Below are positions 38,973-47,969 of a DNA stretch of 64,000 nt, one piece after another (the stretch's first letter is position 1; the number at the start of each line of letters is the position of its first letter). Location: contig CAWDLZ010000017.1 of the NCBI GenBank assembly GCA_963803265.1, positions 124,001-188,000 of the forward strand. The letters run 5' to 3'. The DNA is from CAIKMD01 sp963803265. Its GTDB lineage: Bacteria > Pseudomonadota > Alphaproteobacteria > ATCC43930 > CGMCC-115725. Made by a program: the position numbers and the translations under genes. A model generated the notes under the pieces. That model made no database searches. It saw only the letters and a program-made list of their open reading frames with translations, and had not been told where the DNA came from.

Positions 38973-39033
38973 CCTTTACCTAGAGTTCCTTCGCTGTATC
39001 GAAGGAATTGCAGAATTGATTCGAGCTTCCCGC
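38973..39033. repeat. 61-bp repeat, copy 1 (just after yraN)
   Basis: Direct repeat of 39312-39372 with 7 mismatches in 61 bp (starting CCTTTACCTAGAGTTCC and ending TTCGAGCTTCCCGC). Translated in one frame, both copies give a similar peptide (YLEFLRCIEGIAELIRAS versus YLEFRRSIEGIAELVRAS), and three of the five changed codons are silent or conservative. It may be a fragment of a coding repeat or a small dispersed element. The two copies frame the small membrane-protein gene. Confidence 0.8.
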
Positions 39034-39070
39034 CGCGGCGCGGCCCATACAAGAAGCGCGAGACCCAAGC

Positions 39071-39301
39071 ATGACCGCCGGTATCTTCGCTGTCGCCATT
39101 GGGCTATTTGTCGTTCTGGTTGGAATACGTGAGCTATGGCGAAGTTTCTGGACTGGAAATTTTCGCGGGCGCCTTTTAACCCAGTATCAAGAGACACGCG
39201 GAGCGCCCATGTTTTGGGTTGCCCTACTGATGAGAGCGGTGCTTTTCCTTCCGGTGGGAATCGGCATGATTTGGATCGGCATTCTGGCAATTTCCAAGTG
39301 A
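39071..39301 (+). CDS. Small two-helix membrane protein, unknown
   Basis: Open frame of 76 codons between the two 61-bp repeats. Two hydrophobic segments, about 5-19 and 47-72, with a charged loop (WRSFWTGNFRGRLLTQYQETRG) between them, so it would be an inner-membrane hairpin. Its base composition is visibly less G+C-rich than the flanking genes, which hints at separate origin. Ribosome-binding sequence is weak. No family is recognised; the membrane pattern supports a real gene. Confidence 0.5.
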   Translation: MTAGIFAVAIGLFVVLVGIRELWRSFWTGNFRGRLLTQYQETRGAPMFWVALLMRAVLFLPVGIGMIWIGILAISK

Positions 39302-39311
39302 GACACTTCTT

Positions 39312-39372
39312 CCTTTACCTAGAGTTCCGCCGCTCCATCGAAGGAATCGCAGAGTTGGTTCGAGCTTCCCGC
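39312..39372. repeat. 61-bp repeat, copy 2 (start of the BON lipoprotein gene)
   Basis: Partner of 38973-39033. This copy supplies the GAAGGA ribosome-binding sequence and the probable TTG start (39355) of the downstream lipoprotein gene, so the repeat has become part of its expression signals. Confidence 0.8.
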
Positions 39373-40059
39373 TTGCCGGCTGCGTCGTTTTGGCTTGGCC
39401 TCGCACTCGCCGGCTCGGCGCCGCTTGCCGGCTGCGTCGCGGTGGCGGCGGGCGGCGTCGCGGCCGGGGGCTACACGCTGGCGACCGAAGATCGCACGCC
39501 GAACCAGCTCGCCGCCGATGCCGCCACTGCCGCGGTCGCCCATCGCTACTGGCTCGACGAGAGCGTCGATCTCGCGCGCGATGTCTCCGCCACCGTCTAT
39601 GGCGGGCGGCTGCTCATCACCGAAATCGTGCCCGATGCCGCGATGAAGGACGCGGCGGGAGCGCGCGCGCGGCAAGTCGAGGGCGTCAAGGCGGTCTATA
39701 ACGAGGTTCACGTCGGTCCGCCGACCGATCTCGCGCAAGACGCGCGCGACGACCTGGCGGGCAGCACGCTGCGCGCCAAGCTGCTGACCGACGGCAATGT
39801 GCGGAGCGAGAATTACTCGATCCATGTCTTGAACGGCGTAGTTTACATTATCGGCTTCGCGCGCACGAGGGCCGAGCGCGAGGCGGTGATTTCTTATGCG
39901 CGCAACCTCGCCAATGTGACGCGCGTCGTCGCCTATATCGAAGTCGGAACCGCGCCGGCCGCCGCCACGCCGCCTGCCGCATCGCCGCCGTCCGCGGCGC
40001 CGACCACCTCGGCCGCGCCCCTCTCGCGCGAGCGGATCGAGGTCACGCCGTTGCCATGA
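39355..40059 (+). CDS. dolP: BON-domain lipoprotein, DolP/YraP-like
   Basis: Outer-envelope lipoprotein, about 234 aa from a TTG at 39355 with GAAGGA 9 bp before it; the frame has no ATG before the signal sequence except far upstream inside the small membrane gene. The signal region ends at the lipobox PLAGC (Cys about 29). Two BON domains follow (about 55-125, ARDVSATVYGGRLLITEIVP; and 130-195, LRAKLLTDGNVRSENYSIHV), then a Pro/Ala-rich tail. Neighbours rsmI, yraN and the LpoA-like gene match the dolP neighbourhood of gammaproteobacteria. An 18-bp sequence coding the lipobox occurs twice (39370 and 39422) with a 52-bp period. Confidence 0.8.
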   Translation: MVRASRLPAASFWLGLALAGSAPLAGCVAVAAGGVAAGGYTLATEDRTPNQLAADAATAAVAHRYWLDESVDLARDVSATVYGGRLLITEIVPDAAMKDAAGARARQVEGVKAVYNEVHVGPPTDLAQDARDDLAGSTLRAKLLTDGNVRSENYSIHVLNGVVYIIGFARTRAEREAVISYARNLANVTRVVAYIEVGTAPAAATPPAASPPSAAPTTSAAPLSRERIEVTPLP

Positions 40060-41003
40060 AGCTCGCGGTCGCCATCCAGATGGACCCGGTCGAGACCATC
40101 AACATCGACACGGATTCCACTTTCGCGCTGGCGCTCGAGGCCCAGGCGCGCGGCCACCGCCTCTATCATTACATGACGCGGCATTTGAGCCTCATCGACG
40201 GGCGCGTCGTCGCGCAAGCACGGCGCCTGACGGTGCGCCGCACCGCGGGGCAATTCGCGCGCCTCGGTCCCTACGAGCGCCTCGACCTCGCGACGATGGA
40301 CGTGATCCTGATGCGCCAGGACCCGCCTTTCGACATGGCCTATATCACGGCGACCCATGTGCTGGAGCATGTGCAGCGGCAAGGTGCTGGTGGTGAACGA
40401 TCCGGCAAGCGTGCGGAACGCACCCGAAAAGCTCTTCGCCACGCATTTCGCCGGGCTGATGCCGCCGACGCTAGATCTCCAGCGACCGGCAGGCGATCGT
40501 CGCGTTTCGCAAAAAGCATCGCGATATCATCTTGAAGCCGCTCTTCGGCAATGGCGGCGCGGGCGTCTTCCGCGTCAAGCACGGACGACGAGAATTTCAA
40601 CGCGCTGCTCGAGAATGTTCGCCGCCTTTTATCGCGAGCCGATCATCGTGCAGCGCTATCTGCCCGAAGTGCGCGAAGGGCGACAAGCGCATCATCCTGG
40701 TCGAGGGCGAGCCGCTGGGCGCGGTGCTGCGCGTGCCGGCGGCGGGCGAGGCGCGCGCCAATCTCCATGTCGGCGGCAAGGCCGTCAAGACGAAGCTCAC
40801 CCGCGCGCGAGCGCGAGATCTGCGCCGCCATCGGCCCGGCGCTCAAAAAGCAGGGCCTGGTCTTCGTCGGCATCGACGTGATCGGCGATTATCTCACCGA
40901 GATCAACGTCACCTCGCCGACCGGGATCCAAGAGATCAACCGGCTCGACGGCACCGCGCTCGAAGCCCGGGTCTGGGACGCGATCGAGAAGCGGATTTTG
41001 TAA
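40056..41003 (+). CDS. gshB: Glutathione synthetase GshB (6 frame breaks)
   Basis: ATP-grasp ligase that adds glycine to gamma-glutamylcysteine. Starts MKLAVAIQMDPVETINIDTDSTF, overlapping the lipoprotein stop by 4 bp. Insertions near 40379, 40476, 40583, 40609, 40672 and 40806 must be removed; the product is then 313 aa, the normal size. Pieces show VILMRQDPPFDMAYI, VLVVNDPASVRNAPEKLF, DIILKPLFGNGGAGVFR (ATP-binding), IIVQRYLPEV and the C-terminal EINVTSPTGIQEINRL metal/ATP site. Every conserved block is present, so the gene is probably intact in the organism. Confidence 0.9.
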
Positions 41004-41074
41004 CTCGAGGCCACCATGCTAACCCAGGTCGAGCGAGCAGGGTTGGCGTGGCGGCTGCGAGCGAGACCTGAAAA

Positions 41075-41500
41075 CTATGACGCCGATTGCCGCATGAGAT
41101 GCGCGCGCAGCGGCGCGGCCTCGTCGCTGCAGCGCCCGGGCGTCGCGCCGACCGCGAGGCTGCGTTGCCAAGCCTCGCTGTGGACCAGGCGATAGCCGTC
41201 CTGCCCTTGATAGAAGAACAAATTCACCACGCAATCGGCATCGCGGTATTGCCAAACCTCCGCCGGCGGCTCGTCGCGGCGCAGATCGGGCTGGCCCAGC
41301 ATCGCCAGAATCTCGGGCGGATGCAGCCCGGTCAAGTCGCTCAATTCCGGAACGTGCATCGGCGCCGGTGCCGCGGCGGTCGTAGTGGCGGCGAGCCCGG
41401 GATTCACCGCGACCGGCTCGGGCGCGGCGCAAGCGGCAAGGAGCGCGGCGCTCATCATCGCCACGGCTAGGCCGGTTGCCCGTCCCTTGAGACCAGACAT
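41075..41500 (-). CDS. Small lipoprotein, unknown
   Basis: Predicted lipoprotein of 141 aa from the ATG at 41500 (GGGGGC upstream); a longer frame to 41590 has no support. The signal peptide ends in LLAAC (Cys about 23). The mature part has an Ala/Pro linker, then LTGLHPPEILAMLGQPDLRRDEPPAEVWQYR, a pattern like the start of SmpA/BamE-type or related small envelope lipoproteins, and cysteines at about 88 and 121. Convergent with gshB. Function unknown. Confidence 0.75.
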   Translation of the reverse strand: MSGLKGRATGLAVAMMSAALLAACAAPEPVAVNPGLAATTTAAAPAPMHVPELSDLTGLHPPEILAMLGQPDLRRDEPPAEVWQYRDADCVVNLFFYQGQDGYRLVHSEAWQRSLAVGATPGRCSDEAAPLRAHLMRQSAS

Positions 41501-41630
41501 ATTGATGCCCCCACCAGCCCGGCAATGCCAGGTTTCTCCCGGCAATCGCGAGTTAACCCGCGCGACCTTCGCGCGCGCACAATTAACCATTCAATCCACA
41601 GTAAATAAAGAGATTTCTGCCGAGCAGGGC

Positions 41631-41658
41631 TTGCTCCGGCGGCGCCGGCCCCTATATT
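41631..41658 (+). promoter_or_regulatory. Probable promoter of the adenosine kinase gene
   Basis: TTGCTC (41631-41636), 16-bp spacer, TATATT (41653-41658), about 40 bp before the start codon. The region 41580-41640 is locally AT-rich (GTAAATAAAGAGATTT), unlike the rest of the window. The downstream typA gene, 7 bp after the kinase, would share the transcript. Confidence 0.5.
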
Positions 41659-41697
41659 GCTGGGAGACTCTCATCCCCAAAAGACCGGAAGCTGTTA

Positions 41698-42693
41698 ATG
41701 GCGGCCCACACACTCGATGTCGTTGGCATCGGCAATGCGATCGTCGATGTTCTGGCGCGGGCCGAGGATTCCTTCATCGCCGCGGAAGAACTCGCCAAGG
41801 GCACCATGACGCTGATCGACGAGTCGAGCGCGGCCTCGCTCTATGCCCGCATGGGTCCCGGCATCGAGGTCTCGGGCGGATCGGCGGCGAATACCGTCGC
41901 GGGCATCGCCTCGCTCGGCGGCAAGGCCGCCTATATCGGCAAGGTCGCTGAGGACGGGCTGGGGAAAGTCTTCGCGCATGATCTGCGCGCGGCGGGCGTG
42001 CGTTACGATACGCCGCCCTTGAAGGGCGGGCCGGCCACGGCGCGCTGCCTTATCCTGGTCACGCCGGACGCGCAGCGGACGATGAACACCTTTCTCGGCG
42101 CTTCGGTCGAATTCCAGCCGAGCGATCTCGATCCCGCCCTCATCGCCGCGGCCGAGGTCACCTATCTCGAAGGCTATCTGTTCGACCGGCCGCTGGCAAA
42201 GGCGGCGTTCCGCCGGGCGGCCGAGATCGCGCATGGCGCCGGGCGCAAGGTGAGCCTGACGCTGTCCGATCCGTTCTGCGTCGATCGCCACCGCGCCGAT
42301 TTTCGCGAGCTCATTCGCGGCCATGTCGATATCCTCTTCGCCAACCAAGTGGAAATCGCCTCGCTCTACGAGACCCTGGATTTCGACGAGGCCGTGCACG
42401 CGGTGCGCGGCGAAGCCGAGATCGCGGTCCTGACGAGGAGCGAAAAGGGCGCCGTCGTCGTCGCGGGCGCGGCGTCCGTCGCGGTGCCGGCGGCGCCGGT
42501 GGCCAAGGTCGTGGACACGACCGGCGCGGGCGATCTCTTCGCTTCGGGCTTCCTCCATGGCCTCGCCCGTGGCAAGGATCACGGGGCTTGCGCGCGTCTC
42601 GGCGCGCTCTGCGCCGCCGAGATCATCTCCCATTTCGGCGCGCGGCCCGAGGTCAAGCTGAGCGAGCTGGCCGCCGCCGCGGGCCTCGGCTGA
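41698..42693 (+). CDS. Adenosine kinase, PfkB family
   Basis: Sugar/nucleoside kinase of 331 aa. PfkB signature 1 is around 57-75 (VSGGSAANTVAGIASLGGKA). Signature 2 with the catalytic aspartate is DTTGAGDLFASGFL (about 278-291). The start VVGIGNAIVDVLA is the form seen in alphaproteobacterial adenosine kinases. The frame is intact over 996 bp even though both neighbours on the plus strand (gshB, typA) are full of breaks. Substrate assignment rests on resemblance only. Confidence 0.88.
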   Translation: MAAHTLDVVGIGNAIVDVLARAEDSFIAAEELAKGTMTLIDESSAASLYARMGPGIEVSGGSAANTVAGIASLGGKAAYIGKVAEDGLGKVFAHDLRAAGVRYDTPPLKGGPATARCLILVTPDAQRTMNTFLGASVEFQPSDLDPALIAAAEVTYLEGYLFDRPLAKAAFRRAAEIAHGAGRKVSLTLSDPFCVDRHRADFRELIRGHVDILFANQVEIASLYETLDFDEAVHAVRGEAEIAVLTRSEKGAVVVAGAASVAVPAAPVAKVVDTTGAGDLFASGFLHGLARGKDHGACARLGALCAAEIISHFGARPEVKLSELAAAAGLG

Positions 42694-42700
42694 GGCGCGC

Positions 42701-44536
42701 ATGGATATCCGCAACATCGCCATCATCGCCCATGTCGATCATGGCAAGACCACGCTGGTCGACCAGCTGCTGCGCCAGAGCGGCGCCTTCCGCGCCAACC
42801 AGCAGGTGATGGAGCGCGCGCTCGATTCCAACGATCTCGAGCGCGAGCGCGGCATCACCATCCTCGCCAAATGCACCTCGGTGCTGTGGAACGGCACGCG
42901 CATCAACATCGTCGACACGCCCGGCCACGCCGATTTCGGCGGCGAGGTCGAGCGCATCCTGACCATGGTGGACGGCGTCCTGGTGCTGGTCGATGCCGCC
43001 GAAGGGCCGATGCCGCAGACCAAGTTCGTCGTCGGCAAGGCGCTGCGCCAGGGCTTGCGCCCGATCGTCGTCATCAACAAGATCGACCGCTCGCGATGCG
43101 CGCGCCCACGAGGTGCATAACGAGATCTTCGATCTCTTCGCCGCGCTCGACGCCACCGACGAGCAGCTCGATTTCCCGACGCTCTACGCCTCGGGCCGCG
43201 CCGGCTGGGCGGTCGCCGATCTCGCCGAGGAACGCGTCGATCTGGCGCCGCTGTTCGAGCTGATCGTCCGGCACGTGCAAGCCGCCCCGGGCCGATCCGA
43301 CGGCGCCTTTCGCCATGCTGGTGACCACCCTCGAGAGCCGACCCCTATCTCGGCCGCGTGCTGACCGGGCGCATTCACAGCGGCGTGGCGCGCCTCAACA
43401 TGCCGGTGAAGGCGCTGTCGCGCGACGGCGCCGTGATCGAGACCGCGCGGCTGACCAAGCTGCTGGCCTTCCGCGGCCTCGACGCGCGTGCCGGTCGAAG
43501 AGGCCGAGGCGGGCGACATCATCGCCATCGCCGGGCTGGCCGAGACCACGGTCGCCGACACGCATCTGCGTGCCCGAAGTCGAAAGCGCGCTGCCTTCGA
43601 ATCCGATCGATCCGCCGACGCTCGCCATGACCTTTTCGGTCAACGACAGCCCGCTCGCCGGGCGCGAAGGCACAAGGTGACCTCGCGCGTCATCCGCGAG
43701 CGGCTGCTGCGCGAGGCCGAAGGCAATGTCGCCATCCACGTGCACCGACACCGGCGAGTTCGATGCCATCGAGGTCGCCGGCCGCGGCGAGCTGCAACTC
43801 GGCGTGCTGATCGAGACCATGCGGCGCGAGGGCTTCGAGCTGGCGATCTGGCGCCCGCGCGTCTTGTTCAAGACCGATCCGCAAACCGGCGAGCGGCTGG
43901 AGCCGATCGAGGAAGTCGTCATCGACGTCGACGAGGATTACACCGGCATCGTGGTCGAGAAGATGTCGCAGCGCAAGGGCGAGATGCTCGACATGCGCCC
44001 GACCGGCGGCGGCAAGACGCGGCTCGTCTTCGTCGCGCCGACGCGCGGCCTCATCGGCTATCACGGCGAGTTCCTGACCGACACGCGCGGCACCGGCGTG
44101 ATGAACCGCCTGTTCCACGGCTATGCGCCGTGGCAAGGGCCCGATCGAAGGGCGGCGCAACGGCGTCCTGATCTCCACCGCCGGCGGGGCCGCGGTCGCC
44201 TATGCGCTGTGGAATCTCGAAGAGCGCGGCCCGATGTTCATCACGCCCGGCACGCAAGGTCTATCACGGCATGATCATCGGCGAGCATAGCCGCGGCAAC
44301 GATCTCGACGTCAACCCGATCAAGGGCAAGCAGCTCACCAATATCCGCACCACCGCCAAGGACGAGGCGGTGCGTCTGACCCCGCCGATCCTCTGCTGAC
44401 GCTCGAGCAGGCGATCGCCTATATCGAGGACGACGAGCTGGTCGAGGTGACGCCGAAATCGATCCGCCTGCGCAAGCGCCATCTCGATCCGCACGAGCGC
44501 AAGCGCGAAAGCCGCAAGGCCGAGGCAGCGGGGTAA
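42701..44536 (+). CDS. typA: Translational GTPase TypA/BipA (about 10 frame breaks)
   Basis: Ribosome-associated GTPase. Starts MDIRNIAIIAHVDHGKTTL (P-loop AHVDHGKT). The G2 to G4 motifs ERGITILAK, VDTPGHADF and NKIDR are clear. Breaks near 43093, 43303, 43328, 43485, 43566, 43664 (apparent deletion), 43744, 44138, 44252 and 44397. After correction the protein is about 608 aa, normal. Later parts: LESDPYLGRVLTGRI, ADTICVPEVESALPSNPIDP, TDTGEFDAIEVAGRGELQLG, NPIKGKQLTNIRTTAKDEA. Starts 7 bp after the kinase. The densest cluster of indels in the window, in an otherwise perfect gene. Confidence 0.9.
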
Positions 44537-44540
44537 GGTT

Positions 44541-45278
44541 TCAGCTTCGTGCGGGCGGCGCCGGCGCCTCGTCCGAGGGGGTGTAGGTCGCCTGGACGGC
44601 CGGCCGCGCCATCACCCGCTCGAACCACTCTTTCACGCGCGGATGGCTCGCCATCAGCTCGGGCCGCACTTCCCTGAACGCGAAGACGTAGGGCAGCAGC
44701 GCGATGTCGGCGAGGGTGTACATCTCGTCGGCGAGATAAGCGCCCACACCCAGCGCGGTCTCGCAACGGTCGAAGACGTAATCCATGCGGCCATAAGCCT
44801 CGTCGAACTCCTTCTTGCTGAAACCCTCGCCTTTGAGCGCCATCAGCTTCAAGCGATGGTCAACGAGCGGAGTCTCCTCGACGACTTTCGCGAAATCCGC
44901 CGCGCCCATTGCCTTTAGCTGCGCGGCCTTGGTGCGCGTCCAGGTCGGCACGCGGGTGGCCGGTAGCGCGTATTCGTCGGCCATCTTGCAAAAGACGCGC
45001 ATGTGCGCCCGGCCCAGAGGATCGGCGGGCCTCAAGGGCCGCTCGGGAAACACCTCGTCGAGATATTCGTTGATGACGCCGGATTCGATCACGACCTTGC
45101 CGTCATGGACGAGGGTCGGCACGATCCCATTGGGGTTGAGCCGCAAATATTCCGGCGCGTGGTGCTCGAACTTGTCGAGCCGCATGTAGTGGCTGCGATA
45201 GGGCAGGCCTTTCTCCTTCAAGGCGAGCCGCGATTTCTTCGAGCAGGTGGTCAAGCCGGCGTGGTAAAGTTCGAGCAT
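44541..45278 (-). CDS. Glutathione S-transferase family protein
   Basis: Cytoplasmic protein of 245 aa. N-terminal thioredoxin-like domain: LYHAGLTTCSKKSRLALKEKGLPY, with the cis-proline motif NPNGIVPTL and the glutathione-contacting VIESGVINEYL. The helical C-terminal domain (about 90-225) has FDRCETALGVG and YTLADIALLPYVF, the N-capping box of GSTs. Convergent with typA (4-bp gap) and divergent from the isochorismatase gene. Substrate unknown. Confidence 0.88.
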   Translation of the reverse strand: MLELYHAGLTTCSKKSRLALKEKGLPYRSHYMRLDKFEHHAPEYLRLNPNGIVPTLVHDGKVVIESGVINEYLDEVFPERPLRPADPLGRAHMRVFCKMADEYALPATRVPTWTRTKAAQLKAMGAADFAKVVEETPLVDHRLKLMALKGEGFSKKEFDEAYGRMDYVFDRCETALGVGAYLADEMYTLADIALLPYVFAFREVRPELMASHPRVKEWFERVMARPAVQATYTPSDEAPAPPARS

Positions 45279-45328
45279 GAGGTCCTCCCGTGGGCTGGGC
45301 TTGGCCCTTTATACATCGGAGCGATGAC

Positions 45329-46072
45329 ATGTCCGAGCCGATCTGGAACCAATTCCTCACCGCGCGCGACAAGGAATTCTTCGCGCAGAGAGGCTTCGGC
45401 GCGCGCGCCGGATGGGGCAAGCGGCCGGCGCTCCTCGTCATCGACGTGAATTACGCCTTCTGCGGCGACAAGCGCGAGCCGATCATGGAATCGGTCAAGC
45501 GCTGGCCGACCTCGTGCGGCGAGGAGGCGTGGGACGCGCTGCCGGTCCTCGGCCGAGTGATCGCGGCGGCGCGCGAGCGCGGCGTGCCGGTCATCTATAC
45601 CACCGGGGTGAGCCGCGACGATAAATGGGACATGGGAAGCTGGTCGTGGAAGAACAGCCGCGCCGACGAGCGGCCCACCGTCCCGCGCACCAATCAATCC
45701 GGCAACGAGATCATGCCCCAGATCGCGCCCGAGGCGCGCGACATCGTCGTCCCCAAGCAGAAGCCGTCAGGGTTCCACGGCACCAACCTGCTGAGCTACC
45801 TGACCATGCTGGGCTGCGACAGCGTCATCGTCGCCGGCACGACGACGAGCGGCTGCGTGCGCGGCACGGTGATCGATTCCTTCAGTTATAATCTCCGCAC
45901 CGCCGTCATCGAGGATGGCTGCTTCGACCGCTCGCAGGCGAGCCACGCGATCAATCTCTTCGACATGCACGCGAAATACGCCGACGTGGTGAAAAGCGAA
46001 GAGGTCATCGCCTTCCTCGGCTCGCTCGGCAAGGGCATGTTCGAGCTACCCAGGGGCACGCCGATCCGATAA
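45329..46072 (+). CDS. Isochorismatase-family amidohydrolase
   Basis: Hydrolase of 247 aa from the ATG at 45329, with GGAG 7 bp upstream. The cysteine-hydrolase triad is visible: D39 (VIDVNYAF), K143 (VPKQKPSGF) and nucleophile C176 (TTTSGCVRGT), with the cis-peptide region before it. The sequence SSGC/TSGCVRGTVIDSFSYN resembles N-carbamoylsarcosine amidase and maleamate amidohydrolase relatives more than isochorismatase itself. No pathway genes are next to it, so the substrate is open. Confidence 0.85.
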   Translation: MSEPIWNQFLTARDKEFFAQRGFGARAGWGKRPALLVIDVNYAFCGDKREPIMESVKRWPTSCGEEAWDALPVLGRVIAAARERGVPVIYTTGVSRDDKWDMGSWSWKNSRADERPTVPRTNQSGNEIMPQIAPEARDIVVPKQKPSGFHGTNLLSYLTMLGCDSVIVAGTTTSGCVRGTVIDSFSYNLRTAVIEDGCFDRSQASHAINLFDMHAKYADVVKSEEVIAFLGSLGKGMFELPRGTPIR

Positions 46073-46121
46073 AGTCGCGGCGCCTTATTTCGTTTCCCGT
46101 TCACCATTTGCGGATCGCGCC

Positions 46122-46682
46122 ATGTTCCGAGCTGGCTCCCTCGTCACTCTCGCGGTCACTCTTTTTCTCAACTTGGGAGGTCCCGTGAGCGCCGCCGATC
46201 TCGAAAACACCCTTTATCTCGACGTCCCCAAGGGCCGCGTCGTCATCGAATTGCGTCCCGATCTCGCGCCCAATACCGTGGCGCGGATCAAGGAGCTGGC
46301 GCGCGGCGGCTTTTACGACGGCCTCACCTTTCATCGCGTCATCGACGGCTTTATGGCGCAAACGGGCGATCCGCGCGGCGACGGCACCGGGGGATCGGGC
46401 AAGAAGCTCAAGGCCGAGTTCAGCCAGGCCCATTTCGTGCGCGGCACGCTCGGCATGGCGCGCTCGCAGGATCCCGATAGCGCCGACAGCCAGTTTTTCA
46501 TCTGCTTCGCGCCGGCGCCGTTGCTCGACGGCAAATACACGGTCTTCGGCCAAGTGACCTCGGGCATGGAGTTTGTCGATGCATTGAAGCGCGGCGATTC
46601 CGACCGCAACGGCACCGTGGTCAACCCCGACAAGATCGTGAAAATGCAGGTGGCCGCCGACGCCGAGAAGACCGACAAGTAA
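46122..46682 (+). CDS. Periplasmic peptidyl-prolyl isomerase, cyclophilin type
   Basis: Exported cyclophilin of 186 aa. A signal peptide (about 1-25, ending PVSAADL) is followed by the cyclophilin fold: FYDGLTFHRVIDGFMAQTGD with the catalytic arginine in FHRV, GTGGSGKKLKAEF, then LGMARSQDPDSADSQFFIC and LDGKYTVFGQV. All active-site residues are present. It starts 49 bp after the isochorismatase gene and 15 bp before the AmpG-like transporter, so it may be co-transcribed with it. Confidence 0.93.
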   Translation: MFRAGSLVTLAVTLFLNLGGPVSAADLENTLYLDVPKGRVVIELRPDLAPNTVARIKELARGGFYDGLTFHRVIDGFMAQTGDPRGDGTGGSGKKLKAEFSQAHFVRGTLGMARSQDPDSADSQFFICFAPAPLLDGKYTVFGQVTSGMEFVDALKRGDSDRNGTVVNPDKIVKMQVAADAEKTDK

Positions 46683-46697
46683 CCACTGCGCCAAGAC

Positions 46698-47969
46698 ATG
46701 AGATCCTGGCTCGCCACGCTCAGGGTCTATGGCGATCGGCGCATTCTCGCGATCCTGCTGATGGGCTTTGCGAGCGGCCTGCCGCTTGCCTTGACCGGCG
46801 CCACGCTCTCGATCTGGCTCAAGACCTCGGGCGTGTCGCTCACGGCCATCGGGCTCTTTGCCCAGGTCGGGCTCGCCTACAACCTCAAATTCCTGTGGGC
46901 GCCGGCGCTCGACCGGGTGAGCCTGCCGGTGCTCGGCCGCCGCTTCGGCCGGCGCCGGAGCTGGGCGCTGTTGATCCAGGCGCTGCTCGCCGCCTCGCTC
47001 CTGCTGCTCGGCGCCGCCGATCCGGAAGCGGGCGTCCTACACACCGTGGTCTGCGCCGCCCTGGTCGCGTTCCTGTCGGCCAGTCAGGACGTCGTCATCG
47101 ATGCCTATCGCGTCGAGCTGTTGGCGGCGCCGGAGCAGGGCGCGGGCGCCGCGGCGACCCAGCTCGGCTATCGCATCGGCATGATCGCCTCGGGCGCGGG
47201 CGCGCTCTACTTCGCGGCCTATCTCGGCTGGTTCGCGGCTTACGCCGTCATGGCGGCGCTCATCGTGCTCGGCATGGGCGTAATCCTGGCGACCCGCGAG
47301 CCCGAGGCCTCGCGCGCGCCTCAAGGCGCGTGGCTCAAGAGCGCGGTGATGGCGCCATTCGCCGATTTCGCCGAGCGGCGGCACTGGCTGGCGATCCTCG
47401 TCTTCGTCGTGCTCTACAAATTCGGCGATGCCTTGGCGGGGGTGATGTCGAATCCTTTCTATGTCGAGCTCGGCTTCAAGCTCACCGAGATCGCCAACAT
47501 CGCCAAAATCTTCGGCGTCGCCGCCGGCATCGCGGGCGTGATCCTGGGCGGGCTCGCGGTCTATCGCTGGGGCGTGCTGCGCGCGCTGCTCGTCTGCGGC
47601 GCGCTGCAGATGGCGGCCAATCTGCTCTATATCGCGCAGCTTTGGGCCGGGCACGATGTCGCGATGCTGGCCCTCACGATCGCGATCGAGAACGTCACCG
47701 GCGGCATGGCCTCGTCTGCCTTCGTCGCTTATCTCTCCGACTTATGCAGCCCCGCCTTCACCGCGACCCAATACGCGCTGCTCTCGGCCCTGGCGGCGAC
47801 GGCGCGGACGGTCTTGGCTTCATCGGGGGGCTTTTTCGCCGATTCGCTCGGCTGGAGCGCGTTCTTCGTGCTGGCGACGCTGGCATGCCTGCCCGGCCTC
47901 GGCCTGCTGTTGTGGCTGACGCGCTCAGCCGATCCGCATGAGGCGCGCGCGGTTGCGGTTGAGCCATAG
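46698..47969 (+). CDS. ampG: AmpG-like MFS permease
   Basis: Inner-membrane transporter of 423 aa with about 12 hydrophobic segments. It starts YGDRRILAILLMGFASGLPL, the typical AmpG opening, followed by LTGATLSIWLKTSGVSLTAIG and the LKFLWAPALDRV region; SASQDVVIDAYRVELL is also a family mark. AmpG imports anhydro-muropeptides from peptidoglycan recycling, but related carriers with this pattern exist, so the substrate is inferred. Its last 45 bp overlap, convergently, the end of the YgjP-like gene. Confidence 0.85.
   Translation: MRSWLATLRVYGDRRILAILLMGFASGLPLALTGATLSIWLKTSGVSLTAIGLFAQVGLAYNLKFLWAPALDRVSLPVLGRRFGRRRSWALLIQALLAASLLLLGAADPEAGVLHTVVCAALVAFLSASQDVVIDAYRVELLAAPEQGAGAAATQLGYRIGMIASGAGALYFAAYLGWFAAYAVMAALIVLGMGVILATREPEASRAPQGAWLKSAVMAPFADFAERRHWLAILVFVVLYKFGDALAGVMSNPFYVELGFKLTEIANIAKIFGVAAGIAGVILGGLAVYRWGVLRALLVCGALQMAANLLYIAQLWAGHDVAMLALTIAIENVTGGMASSAFVAYLSDLCSPAFTATQYALLSALAATARTVLASSGGFFADSLGWSAFFVLATLACLPGLGLLLWLTRSADPHEARAVAVEP

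Noticed and set aside
41025..41070. CAGGTC/GACCTG inverted repeat between gshB and the lipoprotein gene
   Set aside because: Six-bp arms 34 bp apart without a T run; could occur by chance and is not convincing as a terminator.
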